64,000 nucleotides of DNA from Cucumis sativus (taxonomy: Eukaryota > Streptophyta > Magnoliopsida > Cucurbitales > Cucurbitaceae), in NCBI RefSeq assembly GCF_000004075.3, contig NC_026657.2, forward strand, positions 9,176,001 through 9,240,000, given 5' to 3'. The notes under the pieces are model-generated. The model ran no database searches. It had not been told where the DNA came from and saw only the letters and a program-made list of their open reading frames with translations. Positions 1 through 12,571 of the stretch are shown in pieces (the stretch's first letter is position 1; the number at the start of each line of letters is the position of its first letter). A program made the position numbers and the translations under genes.

Positions 1-506
1 TTTAAGGTATATATTTTAATTTTTATAAACTTAGTACGATTTTTTTATAAAATTTTTTAAAGTATGTACACATAAATATAAAGATTTTAATTTCTCTGAT
101 TTCATGGATAAAAATATATGTTAATTATGGTTGAATTATGATGTTAAATTGATGGAGTTGTTAATGATAAATAAATAAATCCATGAATATACATTACATC
201 AAATTGTCTATTTTTGTGTATTTGTATTAAAAATAAAAGTAGTGATACGACTCATATTAGAACTTCAATTATAAAATCGAAGATATCTTTTTGGTTTGAT
301 CAAAAGTAGAACTCGACATCCATATTTAAATAAAGATAACTCGAGGTCTTTTTTAATATGGATAAAAATCGCTCTATTTAGCTTCCTTTTTTCTCTGTAT
401 ACATGAAAACAATACTACACAATATACATCCATTATTTGAAATTATATGCAGGGGAAAAACACAAGGGAACAATCTACAACTTGAATGGAATCTTAGCTT
501 CATATT
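1..506. other. AT-rich flank, no gene seen
   Basis: No coding exon was recognised. The right-hand part should contain the 3' UTR of the minus-strand transporter gene that ends at 507. The sequence is AT-rich and otherwise featureless. Confidence 0.6.
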
Positions 507-3500
507 TCAACCTGTTTGTTGGAGGCCCTTTGATTTCTTCTTCTTTAGTTCATCAGTAAGAACTTGAATGGAATCAGAGACTTCAGCTTTGTAGATATAA
601 AATTTGGAAATGAGCAAAAAGATGAAGAGGTTAACAGAACTCATAACTGCAAGTAAAGCATAGAAATAATCAAGATGAGAAGCATTCAAGTTGTTCAAAA
701 TCCATCCATTGCCCTGTCTTTTGGTAATCTCAGAAACTTTTGAAAGAATAAAACTACTGAGGAAGTTCCCAATTCCAAGTGAGGTCATAAAGTATGAACT
801 GCCAAGACTTTTCATGTTTTCTGGTGCTTGATCATAAAAGAATTCATTACTGGCTATTTGAAGGAATGCATCAGCAACTCCTGTGAGGATGAATTGAGGG
901 AGGAGAATGAAAATGGTCAAAGGAAGTTCTTTTTGCACTTCTGCTGATGACCCATATTTTGCTGCAATATGAAGTCTATGCTTTTCCACTTGAGATGCAA
1001 CTGTCATTACTAAAACATGGCAGATCATTCCAATTCCCATTCTTTGTAACATTGTGATTCCCCTTGGATTTTTGGTCACTCTCTGCATTATCTTCACAAA
1101 GATTCTATACCAAGAAATGGAAATGAATGTTTTAGCTAAGGATCATTTCTTACTTTTACCTTTCTAGTTCATGAGGTTTTTTGGCACTTATTCTAAACCA
1201 AAAGACCATCAACATCAAGCAAAAACAGAAACGACAAAGTCAATGATATAAAGACTTCGGGTTATAAATGACAACTTAGGACCAAAATGCATGGGCTAGA
1301 AAAGGGGTTTGACTTGGCCCAAGCCAACATATTCGACCTCAACCAAGGCCGAGGCTGAGGCGAAGATCAAGGTTGAGGCCGAGGTTGAGGTTGACGCTAA
1401 CAAAATGTCAAATGTGGCATGCCTCAACCTATTGAATCAAAAGATAACCGTAATGCAATTCTGAAACTCTATCAGAAAAGACTTATGTCAACTATACGTA
1501 TAAATACAGCATGATAGTTCATGAGAGAAAGTAAATTCATTTTTATACTCAAATTTTCAACTGGTTGCGTAGATATTATTTATAACTTAAGCATCATAAC
1601 TTCTGTAGCAAGTACCACGTAAGTGTATAGATATAAATTTACGAATCGTTATCACATAAATATCAAGTCTATTTTTCTAATTCAAATTTTGACATCAACA
1701 AAGTTTGGACAACGGCATGTGCTCAAATTCGTGCAGTCTTAACCAAGTTTAGAAGATACTCAATTACCTGTCATAGATGAGAATGGTGAGAAGCATGGAG
1801 ATGGTGACAAAAGCATATAAACTAGCAGGAGGGACTTTGAAGTGGCTGCCAATGCTTCTATCCAAAGTGGTGCCTTGTTTGATAAAAAGGGTGTGTGACT
1901 GTGCCACCATTGTGCTTGGTAAGAAAGTGCATACCATAATTGGTATCATTCTCACCATTTGTTTTGTCTCCTCCACTTCTGTCACTGTGCATATCCTCCA
2001 TGGATCACTTGAAACTCCTCTTAGAGCTGCCTTATTCAGAAACCTACATATTATACAATTCTGAATGTATTAAAACCTTGTTAAAAGAATTGTATTGATA
2101 GAATTATCAGATAAATTAAACATAGCATTAATTCAGCTCAAAATTACCAATTGACGATAACAAGAGTAATTGAGATACTACAACCTCAAATACTCGTTTG
2201 GGTTTTACAAGCTCTGGTGCCATACTAGAGAAACATGATATTCTAAAGTGGTGAAACCTCCCTATCTTTTCAACTTGGGATCTTCACCAGAAACGAAGAC
2301 TAAAGGAAATCATTGGATTTCATCATTATAAAAAACACATTATCAAGGCTTAAAAAATCAAACAAAACAGACTTTAAAAGTAGTGATTAACGTCATCTCA
2401 CCTCAAGGAAGGAGTGGAATCAATCTTGAAAGTTCCATTCTTGGAGTAATGTTGAAGGTCAAGCTCATATAATTGATTTGGGTCATTAGGAAGAGGAAGC
2501 CTCCAATTCCAAGTAGCAGCAACAATGACATTAGCCATTTTAATGAAGGGACTTCCACTAGGAAGCTTATGCCTATAAAAGGGAGTGCCAACAACAAATA
2601 TAAGAATGGCAACACCCAACCCAATAGTGGGAATTCCATATCCTAAGCTCCACCCAACGTTGTCCTGAATGTAAACCAAAATAGTAGAGGCAAAGAGAAT
2701 GCCAGAGAACACACTAAACAACCACCAGTTGAAGAAGGACAGCTTTTGGGCCTTCTCCTTCGGATCAAAATCGTCGAATTGGTCAGCTCCCATCGTCGAG
2801 ATGTTTGGTTTGGTCCCGCCCGAGGCAATTGCCAACAAGTAGAGAGAGCCAAAGAACATGGCTAACTGTAATTTAGAGGCTTGCTTGCAATTTTCTTTAC
2901 TAATGGCTGTTGAACATGGCGGTGGTTTTAGGCTTGGGATTGACACTGTCAGTGTTAGAAGAGACATTGCCTGTAGTTATGTCAAAATATAGTTTTAATA
3001 TAGACAACAACAAATATAACAATATGTCTTAAGTATTAACATATAAGACACTATGTAAAAAAATTCATGAAATATCTATAAAAAAATGTCAATTTCGATT
3101 AATGTTTTTATTTATGTTATATAATTTTATGAATTTTTGTACAATAAAATAAAAATATCAATTCATTACATATATCGATATTGGACTCATTTTAATTGGA
3201 AATTGAGAAAGTTATTTTTATTTTTATTAGTATTGAAATCTATGTACGTCAAAAAATTAAATAAAATTAAAACCAATAATTATGAGGTAGAAGTTTTAAC
3301 AAAAAGGAAGGAAAAGCCTTGGAAAAATAAAATAAAATATAAAGAGTTGGTGGCACGTACACGTTGTTACCTTAACAGTTAACACCCATTGTTTATATTG
3401 TATCCTAAGTTCCACTTGGATCTCAATTCCATACCCTCATCTTCACTTTTCTCCAATTAAATTTCTTTTCCAAGTTTAGGAGTACTTCAAATATAATCCT

Positions 3501-3954
3501 CACATACAGTACATACCATAAAGCAAACGAGGGAGGAGATGAAGAAGGTGCGATAGCGACCAAGATGAGCATCCGCCACATAAGCCCCCAGGATAGGCAT
3601 AATCCAAACGGTTCCCGTCCAATTCGTGACATTGTTCGAGGCAGTGAGAGTTCCTTGATTGAGCTTAGTAGTCAGATATATAATGAGATTGGCAGCAATC
3701 CCATTGAACATCATTCTCTCGATCAGTTCGTACCCTGAAAAAAAAAAAAAACTTAGTTACCATCGGGTGAAGTCAACGGCGGAAATTTAACTGAAAAAAA
3801 GAAAGTTATATATACCGAGGATGAAAGAACAGGCTTTCCACCGCCCGGTTTTGGAGCGGAGAACGGCGTTGCCCTTCCAATCGACGGTTCCATCTTTCGT
3901 GTAGTTGTCTACGTCGAGTACTCCTGCTTCCTGATCTGCTGCAGCATCCGCCAT
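507..3954 (-). CDS. NPF5.2-like: NPF5.2/PTR3-like NRT1/PTR-family transporter, copy 1
   Basis: Proton-coupled transporter of the NRT1/PTR (NPF) family. Members carry peptides, nitrate or other small solutes across membranes, and the substrate here is unknown. Exons, in order of transcription, are 3954-3816, 3734-3517, 2970-2402, 2043-1768 and 1104-507. They close in frame to 599 codons plus TGA. The start is the first ATG, giving MADAAADQEAG. Visible landmarks are the ExxER motif as ELIER in the first membrane helix, LGAYVADAHLGRYRT, GGTKPNISTMGADQFDDF, KLSFFNWWLFS, and FFYDQAPENMKSLG near the C-terminus. The length is normal for the family. It is the most downstream of three same-strand tandem copies and lies closest to the left edge. 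The first helix (ERMMFNGIAANL) differs from the ERxAYYG of copies 2 and 3. Intron 4 (1105-1767) is larger than in the sister copies and holds a repeat-derived segment. The NPF5.2 assignment rests on remembered resemblance to Arabidopsis PTR3. Confidence 0.9.
1230..1720 (+). mobile_element. Probable degenerate LTR-retrotransposon LTR in intron 4 of NPF copy 1
   Basis: This intron is 663 bp against 370 and 104 bp in copies 2 and 3. It contains a GAGG/GTTGAGG-rich minisatellite (about 1330-1395), then TATAAATA at about 1500, then AACTTAAGCATCATAACTTC and GTACCACG near 1585-1620. The order TATA box, ACTTAAGCATC, GTACCAC recalls the R/U5 part of plant Ty3/gypsy LTRs as I remember them. No primer-binding site, coding region or target duplication was identified, so a solo or truncated LTR is an inference. 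Confidence 0.4.
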
Positions 3955-5801
3955 TACTGGAGAAGGATAAGAAGCTGTAGTGGCTGTTTTTATTTGCTCT
4001 ATGAAGCAGCTCCAAACACAAGGAGTATTTGTTTATGAAACGTTAGACCACACATCACCATTGCTTCTCTTTTATTTTTTATGATATGATTTAAAATACT
4101 ACTTTCCTCCACTATTTTTTATTTTTAATTTGTAGGTTATTTGTATCTATATATAACCAATAATCATTTCCATTATTTTTACTTTTTAAAAAATAAAGTC
4201 ACGTCCATACTCGAGTTCGTTTATTATAGTCCACTTACATAATCAAACTAAAAATAATTTGCATCTCAATACTTCAAAATATCTTTATCCTTCACTGTTA
4301 ATGGAAATGGAAGGTGTAGAATAATAATGTTAGTATGTAGAAAGTATTATGCTTATGAATTAAATATGAGTTTGTTTCTCTTCCTCACGAGGCCTTAATG
4401 AGTATTATATTATAATTGGTGTTCATATCATTTAACATATTTAATCTTTTTTCTTAAGTATATTTAGTCAAATTGAGGGCTATTATATAGTTAATATTTG
4501 CATCTGATGTTTGACATTTGGGTTTCCTTTTAACTTTAAACAACATGCAAAATAGTCATAATTCCAATAATTAATTTACATTTCTATATAACATATCTTT
4601 GACTAACTAATTTCAAACAAAATAAAAAAGTATTTTAGGGGTTATAATGATAAAAGTTGATCTAATTCATGTATATTTTTAATGACAAAAATTAGAGATA
4701 GGTGAATGACGTTAATTATACATAAAATATAGTTTTATAGTATCATTAACAATATCTAGTAGGTTAGTATATTAATTGATATTTACAAGTGGTTTCATAA
4801 ACAAATGCATTAAAACTTAATTTGAGTTTAATTCAATATTGTGATAATTGATGTATTGAGTACAAACATTTTTATGGTTTTTGTATATCAAAACCCTAAT
4901 TTTAATTTGGATTTAAAATTCAAAATTATATTAAAAGAATCAAATGTTAATAAATATAATATTATAAACTTAATTATGTTTTTTTTTTCTCTAAAATTAA
5001 GACATGTACTATAAATTTTATTATATTACCAAAGAATAATAAATTTTATAAACATAAAACATAGTCATAAATAATTAATTAACAATAGTTTCTTGAGTAT
5101 GGATACAACTTTATTTTGATTAATAAACTAATTGTTTTAGAACTACCTAGCTATTTTTTCTATATTTTTAGTAAATTTATCATTTGAAATTGCTTTCTTT
5201 TTATAGAGTACTATAGTGAAATTTTTATTTCGGTCAAAAATGTCATTGTAAAAATTGTTGACCATGGGCATGATTAGTGGGAAGAAGAATCTTAATCTCC
5301 CAACTTCGTCATGGCAAACGTACTTAAATTTTAATTATATTTTATTATTTATAGTTCCAATTATAGATTTTAAATTAACATTAACATTAAAATTTTATTT
5401 TTCTATATAATTACTTGATATCAAAATATCTAAAATAAATATATCTCTCGATGCCTACGACAATAAAAAAAACGATCAGTCGATAAAATATGATAAAATC
5501 AAATTCCAAATTTTATTCTTTTCCTTTTCTTTTATATCTAAAAGCAATGTTACAACACACCCTTAGAATATTTAGTGAATGGAAAAAGAAAAATACTACA
5601 TACATATGTCAAAACACAACAAAAGTAAAGCTTCCTAAGTATACATATATATGTCTATATATATATATATAGTAAGAAATACTTACCTAATTCGCTTGTA
5701 CTTATCTTCTTACTGACCACCATTAAAACTTTGACATCTATATTCATCTTTGTTGATCGTCAAAAACATAATGGTGGTCAGTAAGAACAATGGCGATTCA
5801 T
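3955..5801. other. Intergenic spacer between NPF copies 1 and 2
   Basis: No coding exon was recognised. The left end is the promoter side of copy 1 and the right end is the 3' side of copy 2. The stretch is AT-rich, with a TA microsatellite near 5644-5672 and a strong foldback at 5707-5787 that is listed separately. Confidence 0.6.
5707..5787. repeat. 81-bp foldback with perfect 19-bp arms, in the 3' UTR of NPF copy 2
   Basis: The left arm TTCTTACTGACCACCATTA (5707-5725) is the exact reverse complement of 5769-5787. Inside a 4 x 4 internal loop a second stem pairs TTTGAC (5730-5735) with GTCAAA (5759-5764), leaving a loop of about 23 nt. It begins 14 nt after the stop codon of the minus-strand transporter, so it should be transcribed in its 3' UTR. 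It could be a small MITE, a mRNA stability or processing element, or a small-RNA hairpin. Confidence 0.85.
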
Positions 5802-8800
5802 TCAACCCTTAAATTTCTTGTCCTTGAGTTCATCGGCAAGAACCTTAATGGAAGTAGAAACTTCGGCTTTATAGACATAGAGTTTGGAGATGATCAAGAA
5901 AACAAAGAAATTGATGGTACTAAGAACAGCAATTAAGGCATAGTAGTAATCAAGATGAGAAGAATTGAGGTTGTTGAGAATCCATCCATTCCCATTTTTG
6001 ATAGTGATGTGAGAAACTGTTGAAAGAAGGAAAGTACTAAGGAAATTCCCAATGCCAAGAGAAGTCATTGAGAATGAAGTGCCTAAGCTCTTCATTGTTT
6101 CGGGAGCTTGGTCATAGAAAAACTCAATCTTTGCTACTTCCATGAAAGCATCTGCTGTTCCCATGAGCATGAATTGTGGGAGGAGTGTGAAGATGGTTAA
6201 GGGAAGAACTTGTGGTGATCCATTTTCTCTAGCTACTTTAAGTCTATGAGTTTCAATTCTTGATGCAATTGTCATTATTAAGATGTGGAGAATCATTCCA
6301 ATTCCCATTCTTTGTAGTAGTGTGATTCCTCTTGGATTTTTTGTTATTCTCTGCATTACCTTCACAAATACCCTGTTGATTCAAGTGGAGAAGCATATCA
6401 AACATCTGCTTATTTTGTTGAAACAAAACAGAGTTATTGAAGTTGCAACTGAGAAATTTGAACAATATAACTACTTAGTTTAGTTTGTTATGTAATATGA
6501 TTCAAAACTCATGTTTAAGTCAACTCTAATATCCCTATGTACTATATGCATACATTTTTTTTTAAAGTTCTCCACTTCGATTTTACTGTGTCTACGAGTG
6601 GGAGCCCCTGATTTACAGTAACAAAAAGTGGGGTGCACTGTAGACAGAAATTGAGGATGCATGATCAAGACACATCAAAATATAAAAAGAACTTTATGAA
6701 GTAGTGTAGAAATTGGGGTATCATAATTACTTGTGGATGTACCTGTCATAGATGACAACACTGACGAGCATGGAGATGGTGACAAAAGAAGCTAAACTTG
6801 CAGCAGGGATTTTGAAGTGGCTACCAACACTTCTGTCCAAAGTGGTGCCTTGTTTTATGAAAAGGGTGTGTGTTTGAGCCAACATTGTGCTTGGGATGAA
6901 TGTGCATATTAGAATTGGTATCATTTTTAGTATTTGTTTTGTTTCTTCCACTTGGGTCACTGTGCATAACTTCCACGAACCTCTTCTTACAGCAGCCTTG
7001 TTCAAGAACCTACACAAATATATAAATGCACATATATATTATATTTTGTCTCACAAATTCAATCATTAATGAAACATGAAGCTTAAAAAGGATATTAAAA
7101 GCAAAATTTCAAGAACTTACATCTAAAAGTTGAATTAATATAATTGCATGAGATCATACAGCAGGAAAAGTGAAAAGTGCAAATAATGCAAAGAAAAAAA
7201 AAAAAAAGAGAGATCACCTAAAGGATGAAGTGGAATCAATCCTAAAAGTTCCTTGCTTGGAATATTCTTCAAACTCAAGTTCATGAAGTTCTTTAGGATC
7301 ATTAGGAACAGGAATCCTCCAATTCCTAATAGCACCAACAATGACACTAACCATTGTAGTGAAAGGGCTTCCATTAGGTATCTTGTGCCTATAAAATGGC
7401 GTCCCAGCAAGAAATATCACAATTGAAATGGCAAGGCCAATTGTTGGAAGTCCATACCCCAAGCTCCATCCCACATTGTCTTGAATGTAAACCAAAATTG
7501 TGGTGGCAAATAGAGTCCCAAAGAATATGCTGAACATCCACCAATTGAAGAATGACAACTTTTGGGCCTTCTCTTTCGGATGGAAGTCGTCGAACTGGTC
7601 CGCTCCCATTGTCGATATGTTTGGCTTTGTGCCCCCGGTCCCAAGCGCTAGCATGTAGAGGGCGCCAAAGAACACTGCAAGCTGTAACGTCGAGGCTTCC
7701 TTGCAGTTTTCTTTGTTCACGTCTGAACATGGTGGTGGTTTTAGACTTGGCAATGATACTGCTAGTGTTAGAATTCCCATTCCCTGTCAAAATATCAATT
7801 ATACCTTAATACTACGTTTTACTGATTAAATAAGTTTAGAGGTAAAGAATCAAATTATATGTAATTACCAAATTTGGATTTTTATTTTCAAGATTGATAA
7901 AGCAACTCAAGCTTTATCTAAGACCAAAAAATCTAGACCTTTGAATACAACATGAATATTAAGAAATTTTTTATGTATGTGGATACTTACAATACCATGC
8001 ATGTGTCAAATTTCAATTACCACTTAATTATGCTATGGTTAGTAACTAAATCAATATTAATGAAATAATATTTGAAAAAATTGGTTGCAACCCAAAGTAC
8101 CCAAACAAAACATTTCCATGTGCCATTTTTTTTTAAAAAATAATTATTTATTAATTCATATATGTATTTTTTAAAATATTTTCAAATATAACAAAACTTT
8201 AAATTTATTAATAATATTGATAGATTGAAGTCTATCGATAGTTATATTAAATTTTGATATTTTAATTCCTCTATGCATTCTAAACATTTGAAAAGTGAAA
8301 TTGTAAATTATCATAATTTGACCTAACGATAAAAAAGAGATATAGTGTCGTTAACTAAGTAAGAGGTGAATTATCACATATATTTTAAAAAAAATAAAAG
8401 GGTAAGGACAAACATTGTGGGAATACATAGAAATGATCAAGTTGTATTACTTTTTAATAATGGACAAAAGCATTCATCCGTCCCAAGAAATTGATACCCA
8501 TTTCTTGACTTTCAGCCCCCATAATTTAAGACCACAGATGACTACTACTACTACTTGCGCCGAGCCATAGCACACAACACAATATTTCTCTCCAAATTCA
8601 TTTTGAACTTTTTTGTTTGTTTGTTTTTATCTTGTTTCCATTTCTCAAAATATTCAAAGCTCCAACATCAATTAAATGTATATAGCCTTATCCCATATTC
8701 CAGGCATCAATTATAACTTTTATATTATTCCCTTCTCATCTTTTTTTTCTTCAATTCTAAACTTTAGTTTTACCCTCCCAGTTTGAATTATTTGATTTTA

Positions 8801-10465
8801 TTTTAATCCCAAGATTCAAGATCGTAAACGTATAAACATTAATTTTGAAATACAAGTTGGTAGATAGATAAATGGTGTCTCGATATTCCTCCTCGTGAAA
8901 CCCAAAACTCATCGGAGAAATTAATCCTCGTTTCCATTAATTTTAAGGAATCTGTTTAGAAGATACTCTCTTACCATAATTAAACACACACACACATATA
9001 TGATTCCCTTCTCAAAGATAATACTACAAAATTATTTTACTCCACATGCCATTATTTTCTTTTTAATTTTTTTTCCATATCTAACATATATTATATAATG
9101 AAATTTAACCATGGATATATTTATTGGTATTTATAATGACGTATATATATCATATCATGTTGATCTGATCTCAAAATATTTTAACTCCGATCTAATTTAG
9201 AAAAGAGAGATTTAACTATGATTTGTTTTATACTTTATCTTACCTATAAACATATATTACACATATATTAAGTTTACGTTAATGTTTTTTAAAAAGATAG
9301 TTGGTTATACAATACTTTAGATAATTGTATGTCTCCTCTCAGGAAACACCGTATAGTGAAAGCTTAACATTCGGATTAATTAGAGTTCTTTTAGACATTT
9401 GAAAGAAAAGTTTTTTATCATTAGACTTTTCTCTTATATTTAGTTGATTTCTAAAAGTTTTTAAGCTATATATGTGTCTATCACTTAATACTTGTGTTTA
9501 TTTATGTTTTATATCTTAAAATTGTTCTCACCAATTTCGATGTTTTCAAATTTGTTTTTATTTGGTTAATTTGGACTTTCAAAATTTTATATATTTCTAA
9601 GAATATCTAACATGTTCATATATAAAACCTTCATTTAACTTGCATATATCTAACAATTTTGTGCAACTAATTAATAATTAAGTCTATCAATATAAATTTA
9701 TATGTCATCGTTATATTATCATGTGTATTATATATATGATCAAACCTTCCTTCAGTGTGTTCAATTCAATAATTAAAATGAACTGAAACACATTATCTTT
9801 GGAAGTGTGAACATGAACATCCAAGGTGGTGGGTAAGAAATTAATTTTGCTGTCCCTTCCATATTTAAGAAGAGAAAACAACTCAAAATAGACAGCTTAA
9901 GGATTTCAATGGATAAACACCAATGAAATTTATGAGACTCATTACTTTAGGTCTGCAGCCTGAAAGTGATAAGAAAACATACCGTAAGGCAGATGGCCGA
10001 GGCGACGAGAAAAGTCCGGTAACGGCCGAGATGAGCATCGGCAACGTACGCTCCCAAGATCGGCATAATCCAAACTGTTCCAGACCAATTGGTGACATTG
10101 TTGGCCGACGTGACGGTTCCTTGATGCAACTTCTTCGTTAAGTATATAATTAAATTCGTCGATATCCCATAATATGCCATCCGTTCAAACACTTCGTATA
10201 CTGTCACATATAACACTCCAGATTATCATACTAAACCCTAGAACGAATTATGACGTACGTGACAAAATAGTTGAATTTTGTTCATCTTAAGTGCTTGAAG
10301 AAGTTGAGTAAAAATCTAGAAGGGAGTGAGAGAGTTACCAACGATGAAGGAGCATGCTTTCCAACGGCCTCGTTGGGAGCGGAGGACGGGGTTGCCTTTG
10401 AGATCAACAGTTCCATCTTTGGTATAGTCATCGAGGCCGGTTTCTTCAGCAGCAGAGGCAGCCAT
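5802..10465 (-). CDS. NPF5.2-like: NPF5.2/PTR3-like NRT1/PTR-family transporter, copy 2
   Basis: Second tandem NPF transporter, predicted as a 12-helix proton-coupled carrier of small solutes. Exons, in order of transcription, are 10465-10339, 10200-9983, 7783-7218, 7009-6743 and 6372-5802, giving 582 codons plus stop with all phases consistent. The start is the first ATG (MAASAAEETGLDDYTKDG). Landmarks are the ExxER motif as EVFERMAYYG, LGAYVADAHLGRYRT, GGTKPNISTMGADQFDDF, KLSFFNWWMFS, TKNPRGITLLQRMGIGM and FFYDQAPETMKSLG. Intron 2 (7784-9982) is 2.2 kb, far longer than in the other copies (546 and 1177 bp), and I found no coding sequence in it. The gene order and splice phases match copy 1, so the two arose by duplication. 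A clear TATA box precedes it and a perfect foldback lies in its 3' UTR. Confidence 0.92.
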
Positions 10466-10588
10466 ACGGTTACTACTAGTTGTTGGGTACTTTAGAGAAT
10501 AATATAATTTGAAGGCTTAGCTTTAGTTCAGTTCATCTTCAAAAGACTCATAAACTATATAAGTAAACACCCAACTCTCACTTCATCC

Positions 10589-10597
10589 TTTTATATA
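10589..10597 (-). promoter_or_regulatory. TATA box of NPF copy 2
   Basis: On the minus strand this reads TATATAAAA, 124 bp before the ATG at 10465. A W-box-type TTGACC lies just upstream on the same strand (near 10630-10636). PTR3-type genes are known to respond to wounding and stress, which would fit, but no regulation can be shown from sequence alone. Confidence 0.6.
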
Positions 10598-12530
10598 CTA
10601 CAAAACATATCCTCTCTCTCTCTTTTGTTGGTCAACCCGAAGTGCAATATGGAAAAGTTAAACATTTAAGAAAAAAGATCAAAATTTCAGTGTATGTTGA
10701 GCTGTCCACGTTATTGTGTGTAATGTATATAAATCTAAGACGTTTCTTTATTTCTTTACATCAAACAGTGAAAAAATGTCATGTATATCGTTCTAATTAA
10801 CTGATATGGAAATGGATTTATTATTATTAATTTAGTTTCCAACGTATAATGGAGTGAGAGAATTGTAGAAGATTATAAATATTATCTTGTCTATGTTTTA
10901 TGTCTATTAAATTTAAATTATATAAAGAGAATCCAGACTAAATTTAAATTATAGGAATTAAAACATATGGAAATTAAAGTTTTTCTCTACTCCATATTTT
11001 TTAAGTGAAAAAATAGAAATTAAGAAAAAGAAAGAAACTTTTCAAATTTATATATAGATTTCAATTTTATTTTTTACTAAGAAAATAATTTGGCAAGAAT
11101 TGAATTTTTTGGATATTTTTTATTGGGGAAGGATCTCCTACCTTTGATTAACATGTAAAGGCATTAAATCTATAAGGTTAGGGTGGTTGGACTACCGCTA
11201 TGTTAATTTATTTATTTTTATTTTTATTCACATTTTTTGGGGAATATTTTAATTCAGTTATTGGTATTCCATCGAAAATAATAAATTAAAATGTTATACA
11301 CCAATAGTTTTTTTAAGAATTATTTTAATATAACTAAATATTAGTACATTTTAGTTTATATCATTTACTATATTTTAGTTCATTTAATTATATTTAAAAG
11401 AATATTTCAAGATATGTAAATTTGGTATAAAATCATAACAAAATTTAAAATTTGACAATAAGATTGTAAGATTTTCTAACATAAAGACTTTTGTTATAAA
11501 ATGTAACATCTAGGGATAAAAGTGTATTTTCTATATCATATATATGTGTGTGATAGAAATTGTGTAGTTGATAAGTAAAAGGGAATGGAAGATTGTTATG
11601 TGACATAGGGAAGAAAGTTGACTATTAAAGTCTAAAGACAATATAGAAAGTAAAAGTTAGACTGGTCAATGACTAAGACCTGTTGCCAATATTCAGTGCT
11701 TTTATTGAATTTCCAAACCTGCCTAATTAATTAGTAATTACTACTCATATCATGAAGAATACTATTAATAATAGTACTCCTCCCCATCTACAATTTTACT
11801 CACTTTTCATTTCACACCACCTTCAATTTAATGTTACAACAATCACAATAATGTAGCTATCGGATTCAACTTTGACTTCATACACAATGTATGTGTTAGA
11901 GCTCATTTCGTGTTACTATTTAAACTCCAATTCTTTTACTTTTAAATTATTGAAACAAATACCTACTTTTTCTTTGTTCTATACCAATTCAATTTTCAAC
12001 CTTATATTGGTATCAGTTTTTGTTCTTAGATGATCTTCCTTTAAACCAAAATTATAAAAGAAAAAAAATATATAGAATTTTCATGGTTTTGGATATAGAA
12101 AACAAGATGTCACAGAAGTATGTGAGTATAATATAAATATTTATAAAGAAAAAAACTAACACATAGTGGAGGAAAATAAACAATAATACATAATACCCTA
12201 AACATTGTAATTAAGAAAAAAAACCTAAGCTCACTAGCTATCACATGAATATATAAAAAAATGTAATGATATATGTTACTAGAACATGAATGATCGTTGG
12301 AAAAAAAAAAACATTCACGATTATGAAAATTTTAAATTGTGAAAATCAAATTGAAATTAGGTTTAAACCCTAAATTAAGACTCATTCTTTATTGATAACG
12401 GAGTTTACACTCTAAAAAAATCATTCTTAACTTAATCCTAAAAGTAATAGTAAAATAAATTAAAAACCATTATATTTTGTATTTACAAAAACTTCGTCTT
12501 AATTAATTTTAAAAAATGTTCTTAATTTAC

Positions 12531-12571
12531 AAAAAAAAAAAAAAAAAAAAAAAAACAACAACAACAACAAA
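12531..12571 (+). repeat. Poly-A run followed by (CAA)n
   Basis: An A tract of more than 20 nt runs directly into CAACAACAACAACAA. Such A-rich tails end SINEs and processed retrocopies, but no RNA polymerase III promoter boxes or coding relic were recognised upstream, so it may be an ordinary simple repeat. Confidence 0.6.
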
